Notes: generated from the sequence alone by a model not told the origin. Positions 1 through 8,925 are shown, numbered from the stretch's first letter. The stretch is DNA of 64,000 bases from Polaribacter sp. IC066 (GCF_007997085.1 NZ_VORR01000005.1:1-64000); one strand, 5' to 3'. Numbers and translations are program-made.

Positions 1-117
1 ATTGCTTTAAACTTACTGAAAAATGAAAACTCTAAAAAACTATCTGTAAAAAGTAAAAGGCTTGAAGCTGGATGGAATGAAGACTATTTGCTCAAAATAT
101 TAAATATAAAAGTATGA
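1..117 (+). CDS. C-terminal end of an unidentified gene (5' end outside window)
   Basis: An open frame runs from the first base to a TGA at 115-117 and encodes about 38 residues ending in EDYLLKILNIKV. I do not recognise it. It ends exactly where recognisable nicotinamide phosphoribosyltransferase sequence begins in another frame, so it may be the tail of an upstream gene fused to a deletion junction, or not coding at all. Confidence 0.3.
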   Translation: MALNLLKNENSKKLSVKSKRLEAGWNEDYLLKILNIKV

Positions 118-608
118 TTCTGCCCTGTGTGGTTGAGTTGCTTTGGGATGTTTTTGGCGGAACGATAAATGCACAAGGTTTTAAAATTTTAAATCCGAAA
201 ATTGGTGCTATTTATGGCGATAGTATCACCACAGAAAGAGCAGAAGAAATTTGTAAACGTTTGCACAATAAAGGTTTTGCATCTACCAATGTTGTTTTAG
301 GGATTGGTTCCTTTACCTATCAATTTAAAACGAGAGATACCTTTGGTTTTGCCATGAAAGCAATATCTGTAGTTGTAAACGGAGAAAGAAAAGAGATTTT
401 TAAAGATCCTGTAACTGATAACGGAATTAAGAAATCTGCAAAAGGTTTACTAAAAGTAGTTTTAATGAACGGGAAATATATTTTAAAAGATCAAGTTTCA
501 GAAAGAGAAGAAAATGAAGGGGAATTGCAAGTTATTTATGAGAATGGTGTATTTTTAAATACCATTAGCCTTGAAAAAATCAGAGAAAAAATCAATCAAA
601 ATATTTAA
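112..608 (+). pseudogene. 5'-truncated nicotinamide phosphoribosyltransferase (NAMPT/NadV) remnant
   Basis: The frame from about 126 encodes the C-terminal third of a NAMPT/NadV protein, which makes nicotinamide mononucleotide from nicotinamide and PRPP. Recognisable family stretches are LLWDVFGGTIN, IYGDSITTERAEEICKRL, GIGSFTYQFKTRDTFGFAMK and KDPVTDNGIKKS. Only about 160 residues remain of the usual 460-490, so the N-terminal two thirds is missing. At 113-127 the bases read like a damaged PDSGDPV codon run: TATGATTCTGCCCTGTG carries GATTCT and CCTGTG, but small indels break the frame. The ATG at 114 is therefore probably an accident of decay. The PRPP-synthetase-like gene follows 9 bp later, the usual partner of nadV. 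Whether the short protein is still made is unknown; activity is very unlikely. Confidence 0.75.
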
Positions 609-617
609 AAAATAAAG

Positions 618-1373
618 ATGAAATACGCAATAAAGAAATTTAAAGACCATCAAGTTGCTGCTACAATTATAGAAGAAGGAGATTTACATGTAAAAATGAG
701 AGGAAATACCTATGAAGATTTATTTAAAGCGGCGGCTATAAAAGAAGCTTGGGACGCAATTTTAGAAAATAAAAATAAGCTTGCTACTTTAACAATCTAT
801 TGCCTAATTGGGCAACGTTCAGACAGACGGTTTCATGAAAATGAATCTTTCGATTTAAAAGTAATCTCTAAATTTATCAATAGTATGAATTTTGATGTTG
901 TTAAAATTTTACATCCGCATAGTTCGGTTTCATTAGCGTTGATAGATAATTCATCAGAGATAAATAGTTTTGAATATGTACAAAAAGCCTTCCATAAAAT
1001 CAGAAATCCTGTCTTAATTAGTCCAGATGCAGGCGCTTATAAAACTACGCATGAGATGGCAGAAAAACTAAATGCAGATATTATTCCTTCCAATAAGGTT
1101 AGAATTAAGGGCGTTCCTCAAATTAAAATACAGGGTGATGTAAAAAATAAAGTGTGTTTGCTTGTGGATGATTTAGCCGATGGCGGCAGAACATTTAAAT
1201 TATTAGCAGAAGAATTAAAGAAACAAGGTGCTAATAAAGTGTTCTTATATGTTACACATGCACAATTTAATTATGGTTTTGAAGAGCTTAAAAAAAGTAT
1301 AGAACATATTTTTTGCACCAATAGTTATAAAGATATTCAAGATGATTTTGTAACGCAGTATAGAGTAATATAG
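618..1373 (+). CDS. Ribose-phosphate pyrophosphokinase-like protein (PRPP synthetase family)
   Basis: The 251-residue protein has the two-lobed phosphoribosyltransferase-like fold of PRPP synthetases. The best landmark is the PRPP-binding loop near residues 187-205, CLLVDDLADGGRTFKLLAEEL, preceded by a hydrophobic strand. LISPDAGAYKT near residue 137 corresponds to the PDAG segment of the family. It is shorter than the housekeeping enzyme (about 310 residues), as is typical of copies linked to nadV. It probably supplied PRPP to the upstream NAMPT for NAD salvage. The partner is now truncated, so this gene may be the intact survivor of a dying operon. Family assignment is good; the role is inferred from the neighbour. 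Confidence 0.8.
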   Translation: MKYAIKKFKDHQVAATIIEEGDLHVKMRGNTYEDLFKAAAIKEAWDAILENKNKLATLTIYCLIGQRSDRRFHENESFDLKVISKFINSMNFDVVKILHPHSSVSLALIDNSSEINSFEYVQKAFHKIRNPVLISPDAGAYKTTHEMAEKLNADIIPSNKVRIKGVPQIKIQGDVKNKVCLLVDDLADGGRTFKLLAEELKKQGANKVFLYVTHAQFNYGFEELKKSIEHIFCTNSYKDIQDDFVTQYRVI

Positions 1374-1451
1374 TTGTACCCACAAACGTTAGCGCGAGCG
1401 TCCCGCTCTTGCCGATAAATATTATTACCCTGTTTTTACTTAAAAAAAGTT

Positions 1452-1592
1452 ATGAGTAGAAAATATAAATTCAGAGAAAAGTCAGGAGCATACTTTATAA
1501 GTTTTGCAATTGTAAATTGGATTGATGTATTTACGAGAGAAATTTATTTTTCTTGTATTATAGAATCTTTAGACTTTTCTAAAAAGATTTGA
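1452..1592 (+). pseudogene. RAYT (REP-associated tyrosine transposase) N-terminal fragment, copy 1
   Basis: This frame encodes 46 residues starting MSRKYKFREKSGAYFISFA and continuing VNWIDVFTRE, the conserved N-terminus of Y1-family REP-associated transposases of Bacteroidota (normally about 180 residues). A TGA ends it, so the catalytic HUH and tyrosine motifs are absent. It cannot be an active transposase. It lies between two inverted REP-like palindromes. Confidence 0.8.
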
Positions 1593-1742
1593 ATTAGTTT
1601 ATGGTCACGAGCAAGATGCTCGCGTTAACGTCTATTATGTAATGCGTTATAATATAATCTGCTTTTTTATTTATTACCGCAAGCGCGAGCGTCCTGCTCG
1701 TGCCGATAAATATTATTACCCTGTTTTTACTTAAAAAAAGTT

Positions 1743-1883
1743 ATGAGTAGAAAATATAAATTCAGAGAAAAGTCAGGAGCATACTTTATAAGTTTTGCAA
1801 TTGTAAATTGGATTGATGTATTTACGAGAGAAATTTATTTTTCTTGTATTATAGAATCTTTAGACTTTTCTAAAAAGATTTGA
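1743..1883 (+). pseudogene. RAYT N-terminal fragment, copy 2
   Basis: This is essentially identical to copy 1 (46 codons, same TGA), 291 bp downstream. The near identity of the two units points to recent tandem duplication rather than independent insertion. Confidence 0.8.
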
Positions 1884-2033
1884 ATTAGTTTATGGTCACG
1901 AGCAAGATGCTCGCGTTAACGTCTATTATGTAATGCGTTATAATATAATCTGCTTTTTTATTTATTACCGCAAGCGCGAGCGTCCTGCTCGTGCCGATAA
2001 ATATTATTACCCTGTTTTTACTTAAAAAAAGTT

Positions 2034-2174
2034 ATGAGTAGAAAATATAAATTCAGAGAAAAGTCAGGAGCATACTTTATAAGTTTTGCAATTGTAAATT
2101 GGATTGATGTATTTACGAGAGAAATTTATTTTTCTTGTATTATAGAATCTTTAGCCTTTTGTAGAAATATTTGA
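2034..2174 (+). pseudogene. RAYT N-terminal fragment, copy 3
   Basis: The same 46-codon frame as copies 1 and 2, but the last codons differ (ESLAFCRNI instead of ESLDFSKKI). This third unit is thus slightly diverged and may be the oldest. It lacks all catalytic residues. Confidence 0.8.
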
Positions 2175-2263
2175 ATTTGTTTATGGTCACGAGCAAGATG
2201 CTCGCGTTAACGTGTATTATGTAATGCGGTATAATATAATCTGTTTTTTATTTATTACCGTGA

Positions 2264-2476
2264 GTGCGAGTTTCTAGCTCATGCAAAATTTATAAATTAT
2301 TAAAAGGAAAAGATTTTATATTTCTTGAGTCAAATAAAAAAATATCCTGTAATACTTATTTAAAAAGTTTGTCTGTCTTAACTAAAAATTTCAAAAATGA
2401 TGAAGTACTATTTCCATTCCTAGAAATTTCAAGAGATTTACAAGAAATTATCAAAGGTGAAAAAATAAAATCTTAA
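2264..2476 (+). CDS. Short hypothetical ORF starting inside the degenerate REP edge
   Basis: A 70-codon frame starts at a GTG within the degenerate REP-like palindrome and ends just before a terminator. The body, from KIYKLLKGKDF onward, is lysine-rich and looks protein-like, but I do not recognise it. Because the start lies in repeat DNA, it is probably the 3' part of a gene cut by the repeat array rather than a complete small protein. Confidence 0.35.
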   Translation: MRVSSSCKIYKLLKGKDFIFLESNKKISCNTYLKSLSVLTKNFKNDEVLFPFLEISRDLQEIIKGEKIKS

Positions 2477-2478
2477 TA

Positions 2479-2520
2479 AAAAATCCCAATCAAATTTTTG
2501 AGTGGGATTTTATTTTTTTT
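2479..2520. terminator. Bidirectional intrinsic terminator between convergent units
   Basis: The arms AAAATCCCA and TGGGATTTT enclose a partly paired centre. A T-run follows on the plus strand and an A-run lies on the other side, so it can serve both the plus-strand region and the minus-strand dehydrogenase gene ending at 2531. Confidence 0.75.
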
Positions 2521-2530
2521 ATTAAAAGAA

Positions 2531-4984
2531 CTAATACAAACTCTTAAATTTTTGCGGATTAAACTCATGCATAATCTCATATACTTTCTCAAATACATCT
2601 TCGGCAGAGGGTTTTGAGAAATAATCGCCATCTGTACCGTATGCTGTTCTGTGTTCTTTAGCAGTTAAAGTTGATGGTTTGCTATCTAAATGTTCATATG
2701 CGTTTTGATTTTCTAAAATTTCTTGCAAAAGATATGCAGAAGCGCCACCAGGAACATCTTCATCCACCACTAATAACTTATTTGTTTTGGCAACACTTTT
2801 TACCGTGTCGTGATTTAAATCAAAAGGCAGTAAACTTTGTGCATCAATAATTTCGATATCAATACCAACTTGATGCAAATCTTTTGCAGCTTCTTCAACA
2901 ATACGTAAAGTAGATCCATAAGAAATAATCGTTAAGTCTTTGCCTTCTTTAATGGTTTCTACAACGCCAATAGGTGTTTTGAAATCGCCTAAATTTGTTG
3001 GCAATTCTTCTTTTAAACGGTAACCGTTTAAACATTCTATAACGAGTGCAGGATCATCACCTTCTAGTAAAGTGTTATAAAAACCAGCAGCTTTGGTCAT
3101 GTTTCGGGGCACTAAAACATGCATTCCTCTTACATTATTTATAATGCCGCCCATTGGCGAGCCCGCATGCCAAATTCCTTCTAGTCTGTGGCCTCTGGTT
3201 CTAATAATTAAAGGTGCTTTTTGTTTGCCAAAAGTTCTGTAACGCAAAGTTGCTAAATCATCGCTCATAATTTGAAGTGCGTACAGCAAGTAATCTAAAT
3301 ATTGTATTTCTGCAATGGGTCTTAAACCTCTCATTGCTAATCCAATTCCTTGACCAATAATTGTTGCTTCTCTAATACCAGTGTCAGAAATTCTAATATC
3401 TCCGTACTTTTCTTGCAAGCCTTCTAAACCTTGATTTACATCACCAATAAAACCAGCATCTTCACCAAAAATAACCACATCTTGATGTTTAGAAAGAATA
3501 GCATCAAAGTTATCTCTCATTATAATTCTGGCATCTACAAGATTTTTATTTTGAGCATACATCGGTTTATCCTCTAAAACATTTAGAGCAGCTAATTCAG
3601 TTTCGCTTAATAAATGGGTCGAATATTTGCCTTGAGCTATAGTTGTCGAAGTTTTTATAAAGTTTTGAAGTGCTACTTTTTCACTAAAATGTTCATCTTT
3701 TACATAGCGCAAACATTTTCTTGCAGCCGATAAAATATCTTTTCTTGTGGGCTCTGTTATTGCCGATAAATCGTTTTTATATTTCGTAATAAATGTACCG
3801 TTATTGCTCTTTGCAGCAACATTTTCTAATAACTCAACTGCAACTAAAAGTTCAGATTTTATTTCATTTAAGAACGCGTTCCATGCATTTCGTTTTGCAT
3901 TGGTTACTTCTTTTTTTGCTTCTTTTTCTAAAATAATTAAGTCTTCTTCAGAATCTACAAAACGTAAAATATCGCCAGTTTCTGTTTCTAATTCAAAATC
4001 TAGAATCCACTCCCGAAATTTTGTATTACAATCGTGCTCTTTTTCCCATTGTAAACGTTCCTTGCCCTTATATCTCTCATGAGAACCAGAAGTAGAGTGC
4101 CCTTGAGGCTGTGTTAATTCTTTAACATGAATTAAAACAGGTACATGTTCTTCTCTTGCAATTTTTGCAGCGTTTTGATAGATATCACAAAGTTGCACAT
4201 AATCCCAACCATTGATAACAAAGATTTCGTAGCCATCTTTTTCATGATCTCTCTGAAAACCTTTTAAGATTTCTGAAATACTTTCTTTGGTAGTTTGATG
4301 TTTTGCATGCACAGAAATACCATATTCATCATCCCAAACACTCATAACCATTGGCACTTGTAAAACTCCTGCGGCATTTATGGTTTCAAAAAATAAGCCT
4401 TCACTTGTGCTAGCGTTTCCGATAGTTCCCCAAGCAACTTCATTTCCTTTGTTAGAAAACTTGGTTTTATGTTTTACACTTTTTTCGTTTCTATAAATCT
4501 TGGATGCTTGTGCTAATCCCAACAAACGAGGCATTTGGCCGGCTGTGGGAGAAATATCTGCACTAGAATTATATTGTTTTGTTAAATCTTTCCAACTACC
4601 ATCTTCATTTAAACTGTGGGTAGCAAAGTGCCCACCCATTTGTCTTCCTGCAGACATAGGGTCTGCTTTGATGTCTGTGTGTGCGTACAAACCCGCAAAA
4701 AATTGTTGCGCTGTAAGCTCACCAATAGCCATCATAAAAGTTTGATCTCTGTAATAACCAGATCTAAAATCGCCTTTTTTAAAGGCTTTGGCCATCGCCA
4801 GTTGCGGTATTTCTTTACCGTCACCAAAAATACCGAATTTTGCTTTTCCGGTAAGTACTTCACGCCTGCCTAATAAACTACATTCTCTGCTAATTTTTGC
4901 AATTTTATAATCATTTAAAACTTCTTTTTTAAAGTCGTTAAAAGAGATTTCTTGTTTGTTTAAAGTAACTGTTTTTTGCAACAT
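2531..4984 (-). CDS. Fused alpha/beta E1 component of a 2-oxoacid (probably branched-chain) dehydrogenase
   Basis: The 817-residue protein joins both subunits of a thiamine-diphosphate E1 decarboxylase. The alpha half (about 1-480) has the cofactor motif region GNASTSEG near residue 189 followed by SVWDDEYGIS. The beta half (about 490-817) has VVIFGEDAGF, the SDTGIREATIIGQGIGLA segment and PASAYLLQEI-like C-terminal features. E1 decarboxylates a 2-oxoacid and passes the acyl group to the lipoyl domain of E2. Alpha and beta are separate genes in most bacteria; the fusion is common in Flavobacteriia. In place of GDG the motif reads GNA. A promoter element (5007-5014) lies 23 bp upstream, supporting this ATG. 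Substrate is not certain: branched-chain versus pyruvate cannot be settled by eye. Confidence 0.85.
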   Translation of the reverse strand: MLQKTVTLNKQEISFNDFKKEVLNDYKIAKISRECSLLGRREVLTGKAKFGIFGDGKEIPQLAMAKAFKKGDFRSGYYRDQTFMMAIGELTAQQFFAGLYAHTDIKADPMSAGRQMGGHFATHSLNEDGSWKDLTKQYNSSADISPTAGQMPRLLGLAQASKIYRNEKSVKHKTKFSNKGNEVAWGTIGNASTSEGLFFETINAAGVLQVPMVMSVWDDEYGISVHAKHQTTKESISEILKGFQRDHEKDGYEIFVINGWDYVQLCDIYQNAAKIAREEHVPVLIHVKELTQPQGHSTSGSHERYKGKERLQWEKEHDCNTKFREWILDFELETETGDILRFVDSEEDLIILEKEAKKEVTNAKRNAWNAFLNEIKSELLVAVELLENVAAKSNNGTFITKYKNDLSAITEPTRKDILSAARKCLRYVKDEHFSEKVALQNFIKTSTTIAQGKYSTHLLSETELAALNVLEDKPMYAQNKNLVDARIIMRDNFDAILSKHQDVVIFGEDAGFIGDVNQGLEGLQEKYGDIRISDTGIREATIIGQGIGLAMRGLRPIAEIQYLDYLLYALQIMSDDLATLRYRTFGKQKAPLIIRTRGHRLEGIWHAGSPMGGIINNVRGMHVLVPRNMTKAAGFYNTLLEGDDPALVIECLNGYRLKEELPTNLGDFKTPIGVVETIKEGKDLTIISYGSTLRIVEEAAKDLHQVGIDIEIIDAQSLLPFDLNHDTVKSVAKTNKLLVVDEDVPGGASAYLLQEILENQNAYEHLDSKPSTLTAKEHRTAYGTDGDYFSKPSAEDVFEKVYEIMHEFNPQKFKSLY

Positions 4985-5006
4985 ATGTTTATCGTTTTTA
5001 CTTTTA

Positions 5007-5014
5007 CAAAGATA
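5007..5014 (-). promoter_or_regulatory. Bacteroidota -7 element of the E1 dehydrogenase gene
   Basis: On the minus strand the bases read TATCTTTG, an exact match to the TAnnTTTG consensus. A weak -33-like TTTC lies 20 bp further upstream. It would give a leader of roughly 15-20 bases before the ATG at 4984. Confidence 0.6.
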
Positions 5015-5129
5015 GTTTTTTTAATCGATATTTAGAAATATTTAGATTTGTTTAAGAATATGGTAAATTAACAAGGGTAAATATTGTTTTTGTTGAGAAT
5101 TATACAATGCATATTATTTTGTTATAATT

Positions 5130-7979
5130 TTACAAAAATCCTCTTCTAAAGAAATTATAAATTGAGCTTATATCTCCTGTTAATGTAAATCTAATTTTTT
5201 GGGGATAAGACTCTTGTGTTATTTCCCAACCGTTATTTGAATAGAGCGGAAAGTAAATTTCGAGTATATTATGGATAAAGTTAAGTCGAACTCCGTTATT
5301 ATAACCAAAGTAAACAGGGTTTTCTCTGCTTTTTAAAAAAGCAACATCATTATAGAATTCTACCCATCTCCAGATACCTATACTAGAGTTAAAAGATAGC
5401 ATAAATTGATTTGCAAATCTAACTGGTAGTGCAGATTTAAAGCCTCCTTCGGCAATAATATATTGTTGACTAAAAATGCCAGAATCTTCTGAACGACCAA
5501 AATAATTAAGCTGAAATAAATAATCATTTGCCCTGTCTAAACCAAAGCTAAAATAATCGCCAACAGAATTATTATGTAAAAACACACCTGCAAATACTCT
5601 AAAATCTAGCTGCGTATCTGAAGTTGATAGCGACCTAAAACGCAAGTCGGTTGCAATTTTAGAAAATTTTTCTGCATATTCAAAACTAAAATTATATCGA
5701 AATTCTTTTATAATATCGGGGTTAATAAAGTTATAGCTTGCACTAAAAACACTGTAATTATCTTCAGAAGTTTTAATTTGTCCTTCTGGTATTTCTTTAT
5801 CAATATGCAACAATCTTGCTCTAACAAATTCTTGCGTGGCATCTCTTAAATCTTTTCTTTTAAAAATAATATTTACAAAGGGTACAAATGATCTGTAAGA
5901 TAGATTGGGTGCATAATCTAACGTTTGACCACTAACACCGTACATAATTTTATAAATAGATGTTTTTTCAAAATACTGATTATAAAGCGCAGAAAAAGAA
6001 CCGATTACTGTATTGCTTTTTGTTGCGTAAGATGGGGCAAAAGAAAGTTCTAAATTTCTGGCTATTAGTGGTTTATTGTGTAGGCGCGCACCTAAAATTA
6101 AACCATTATAAAAATTATAACTTACGTTTGGTTGGTAAAAAATTTGATTGTAATAAGGATCTTCTATGTCTTTTATCAAACTGAACTTTAAAGGCTTATT
6201 AAATATTTTATCTTGTAAATCTCTCCAGTTATCTAACGTATTTATTTCTGGATATAAATTTTCATAATTTAAGGCTACCTTATTAATACCGTGTTTTGGT
6301 ATCGTTGTCGTTTTTAAATCTTCAACGTTCGTAATCCATTTTTTAAATTTTATTTCTTTGTCTTTTAAACCATACAATAAAACGGGCGTTGTAATATTTC
6401 TTTTATTTTTGATGGTTACTTCTAAACTGTCTTTTTTAATTACTACTTTATCTATAGTGTGGTCTATTTTTTTATTTGTTTTGATAAAATCATTAAAAAA
6501 CCAATCAATATTTTTAGTTGTTTTTGCTGACAAAATTTCTTGAAAATCAAGACTTGATACTATTTTATTTTGATTCTTTTGATAGAAATCTCTGATACTG
6601 TGATTTAAAATACTATCACCCAAAAAGCCTTTTAAATATCTAAAACCTAAACCGGCTTTGTATTTATTTGCAATTTTTCTATTAAAGTTTGATAAAGAAT
6701 CTGTAGAGGTATCTAAAGATTGATCTAGAAATTGGCGAGAAATAAATTGATAAACAAAAGGATATTTATCATTAAAGTCTAATTTAGAAAAATTAAAGCT
6801 TTTTATAAACCAGTAGTTTGATACGTCACCTAATAATTTTGTGTTAGGATAAAATTCTTCGATATATTCAATCATCAAATAATTTTGTAATCCCTCTAAA
6901 AACCAGTGATCTTGCCTCTTGTTTAAAAGTAGTGTATTTTCGATATATTTTCTGCTAACGGCTTTAAACATGGTTACATCCCATTTAAAAATATCAGAAA
7001 ACGGTCGTAAAAAATCTGGTAATTGACTCAAACCATAAATAGGATCTTTACTTTGGGTAACTTTATCTATATAAAGCTCTTTATGCGGATATTTACCTAA
7101 AAATGTTTCAATAAAATGCAACTCTCTACTTAATATATCTGTGGCTATAGAATCACGAACTTCTTCATTAAATACATCGGTAGAAACTGTTATGTTCTCT
7201 GTTTTAAAAGTTCTTAATACCTTACTTTTATTAACACCTAATATAATATCGGTTTTATTTTTTCCTGATAAAAAATAGCGATCAAAATCTGTATTATCAG
7301 TTTTATATTGATACAAATTGCTTTCTAAAATGTATTCTTTTGGGATGTCTAATTCTATGGTAAAATTGGTTGCTTTTTCATATAAATCATCAATATTTAG
7401 GTTGCTCATTAAATGCCAACTCTCATCGTAAACTGCGGGTGTAATGTACCAATAGCGTAAATGAAAACCTTCTTTAGTTTTGCCGTAACCCGTAAATTTA
7501 GCACTTGGTATTTTTACAGTGTAGGTTAAAGATATTTTTAAACTATCTTTTTGCACAAGAGGCTGTTTTAGAAATACTTGTAAAATGTCAGCATTATCTT
7601 CTAGCTCATCAAACTCGGTGTTCGCAAAGTTGATTGCAAGATTTTTTATGGTAGTTTTTCCTAAATTTTCTTCTTTAGCAAAGTATAAATCTTTACGAAA
7701 ATCTTTTATAAGTCTTTTAGATAAGGGAGTTTTTCGGTCTCTGAAACTATTAGCCCAATTATGTAAATAGATATTTGATAAAATAGAATCTGAAGTATTT
7801 ACAAAGGTAATTTCTTGTTTTATAAAGAGTGCGTTATCATCAATATTTAGTTTTGCTTCTATATGAATAGCGTTTTCTTGGGCTTTACAGAGCATGCAGC
7901 CAACAAGAAAAAAGAATAAGATGTTGAAAAATTTTTTAAAATGAAATTTTCTCAAATTTTGATATTTTATGATTTTCAA
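5130..7979 (-). CDS. M1-peptidase-like outer-membrane protein lacking the HExxH zinc motif
   Basis: The 949-residue protein begins with a basic stretch and a hydrophobic segment (about 18-33, FFFLVGCMLCKA), a likely signal peptide or lipoprotein-like leader. Residues 35-420 follow the M1 aminopeptidase layout: a beta-rich N-domain, then a helical domain with HWFLEGLQNYL at about 358-368, aligning with the WLNEGFA segment that supplies the third zinc ligand. Where HExxH should stand, about 20-25 residues earlier, the protein reads MFKAVSRKYIENTLL, so no catalytic site is present. The C-terminal 350 residues have alternating aromatic/polar strands and end in F-R-R-G-F-L, resembling an outer-membrane beta barrel. 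It is probably a non-catalytic surface protein. A close paralogue with an intact motif elsewhere cannot be excluded. Confidence 0.65.
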   Translation of the reverse strand: MKIIKYQNLRKFHFKKFFNILFFFLVGCMLCKAQENAIHIEAKLNIDDNALFIKQEITFVNTSDSILSNIYLHNWANSFRDRKTPLSKRLIKDFRKDLYFAKEENLGKTTIKNLAINFANTEFDELEDNADILQVFLKQPLVQKDSLKISLTYTVKIPSAKFTGYGKTKEGFHLRYWYITPAVYDESWHLMSNLNIDDLYEKATNFTIELDIPKEYILESNLYQYKTDNTDFDRYFLSGKNKTDIILGVNKSKVLRTFKTENITVSTDVFNEEVRDSIATDILSRELHFIETFLGKYPHKELYIDKVTQSKDPIYGLSQLPDFLRPFSDIFKWDVTMFKAVSRKYIENTLLLNKRQDHWFLEGLQNYLMIEYIEEFYPNTKLLGDVSNYWFIKSFNFSKLDFNDKYPFVYQFISRQFLDQSLDTSTDSLSNFNRKIANKYKAGLGFRYLKGFLGDSILNHSIRDFYQKNQNKIVSSLDFQEILSAKTTKNIDWFFNDFIKTNKKIDHTIDKVVIKKDSLEVTIKNKRNITTPVLLYGLKDKEIKFKKWITNVEDLKTTTIPKHGINKVALNYENLYPEINTLDNWRDLQDKIFNKPLKFSLIKDIEDPYYNQIFYQPNVSYNFYNGLILGARLHNKPLIARNLELSFAPSYATKSNTVIGSFSALYNQYFEKTSIYKIMYGVSGQTLDYAPNLSYRSFVPFVNIIFKRKDLRDATQEFVRARLLHIDKEIPEGQIKTSEDNYSVFSASYNFINPDIIKEFRYNFSFEYAEKFSKIATDLRFRSLSTSDTQLDFRVFAGVFLHNNSVGDYFSFGLDRANDYLFQLNYFGRSEDSGIFSQQYIIAEGGFKSALPVRFANQFMLSFNSSIGIWRWVEFYNDVAFLKSRENPVYFGYNNGVRLNFIHNILEIYFPLYSNNGWEITQESYPQKIRFTLTGDISSIYNFFRRGFL

Positions 7980-8187
7980 AGGGATTATGAGAAACTATTT
8001 TCTTTTAAACCAAAAAAATATGCATCAACCGCTTTTAATATTGTTTAAAATTGTTCTCACACACGAGCGATTATTTTTTGTAAACAGCTCTAATTAGTAT
8101 CGTATAATAGATTGTTTTTTTGCTGTAACTTGTTTCACTTTTTAGCGCACAAATAACAGCAAAAAAACATTCATTTCTTAAACATTC

Positions 8188-8895
8188 TTAAAAATTAGGT
8201 TTCAATTGATGTTTAGCGTAAAATTTATTAAAATGTTCTACGGTTTCATCTGCGGTATCTACCAGTCTAAAAAGATTTAAATCTGCTTCACTGATATTAC
8301 CCTCTTCTAAAAGTGTACTTTTTATCCAATCTAATAAACCACCCCAGAACTTTTTACCGACTAAAACAATAGGAAAACGACCAATTTTTTTAGTTTGAAT
8401 TAAGGTAATCGCTTCAAAAAGTTCATCCATTGTTCCAAAACCACCGGGCATTACTATAAAACCTTGCGAATATTTTACAAACATTACTTTACGCACAAAA
8501 AAGTAATCGAAATCTAAACTTTTACCTTGATCTATCCAAGGGTTGTCATGTTGTTCAAAAGGCAGTTCAATGTTTAAGCCTACAGAAAGTCCTTTTCCTC
8601 TATTGGCACCTTTATTTCCGGCTTCCATAATACCGGGTCCACCGCCAGTAATTACACCAAAACCATTTTGGGTTAATTTATAGCCAATCTCTTCGGCTAA
8701 TAGATAATAAGGATGGTCTGGTTTTGTTCTGGCAGAGCCAAAAATCGAGACACAGGGTCCAATTTTACTTAAACGTTCATAGCCATCTACAAACTCGGCC
8801 ATTATTTTAAAAATAGCCCAAGAATCGTTTGTTTTTATTTCGTTCCAAGTTTTTTGCTGCAAGCGTTCTCTTATTTTTCTATCGTCGTTTGTCAT
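8188..8895 (-). CDS. LOG family protein (TIGR00730; nucleoside monophosphate phosphoribohydrolase-like)
   Basis: The 235-residue protein carries the family signatures GGGPGIMEAGNKGA (near residue 85) and PGGFGTMDELFEA (near residue 150), which form the nucleotide-binding and catalytic loop of cytokinin-activating LOG enzymes. In bacteria these hydrolyse AMP-type nucleotides to base and ribose phosphate; the physiological role is usually nucleotide salvage. The N-terminal 40 residues extend beyond the minimal domain. It lies 30 bp downstream of uvrA and could be co-transcribed with it. Confidence 0.85.
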   Translation of the reverse strand: MTNDDRKIRERLQQKTWNEIKTNDSWAIFKIMAEFVDGYERLSKIGPCVSIFGSARTKPDHPYYLLAEEIGYKLTQNGFGVITGGGPGIMEAGNKGANRGKGLSVGLNIELPFEQHDNPWIDQGKSLDFDYFFVRKVMFVKYSQGFIVMPGGFGTMDELFEAITLIQTKKIGRFPIVLVGKKFWGGLLDWIKSTLLEEGNISEADLNLFRLVDTADETVEHFNKFYAKHQLKPNF

Positions 8896-8925
8896 TAGGG
8901 TTGTTTTATTTTTTTTAACAGTCTA

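Larger units (their letters stand above)
1387..2280 (+). repeat. Tandem array of 291-bp RAYT/REP units (three copies plus a degenerate fourth edge)
   Basis: The same block recurs with a period of exactly 291 bp: its ATG lies at 1452, 1743 and 2034. Each unit begins with a REP-like palindrome (GCGCGAGC, 5-base loop, GCTCGTGC), carries a 46-codon ORF, and ends with a second palindrome in opposite orientation (CACGAGC, AAGAT, GCTCGCG). The reverse complement of the 3' palindrome, CGTTAACGCGAGC, matches the 5' one at 1387, CGTTAGCGCGAGC. Units 1 and 2 are nearly identical; unit 3 differs at the end of the ORF. A degenerate palindrome edge (GAGTGCGAG, TCTAGCTCATGC) lies at 2263-2284. The regular period excludes a CRISPR array and fits tandem duplication of a non-autonomous REP element. 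Confidence 0.9.

Noticed and set aside
1387-2280. CRISPR-like repetition
   Set aside because: The period is 291 bp and the whole unit repeats, including the ORF; there are no short repeats with unique spacers and no cas genes.
3747-4082. Plus-strand frames within the E1, M1-like and uvrA genes
   Set aside because: They are shadows of strongly coding minus-strand genes.
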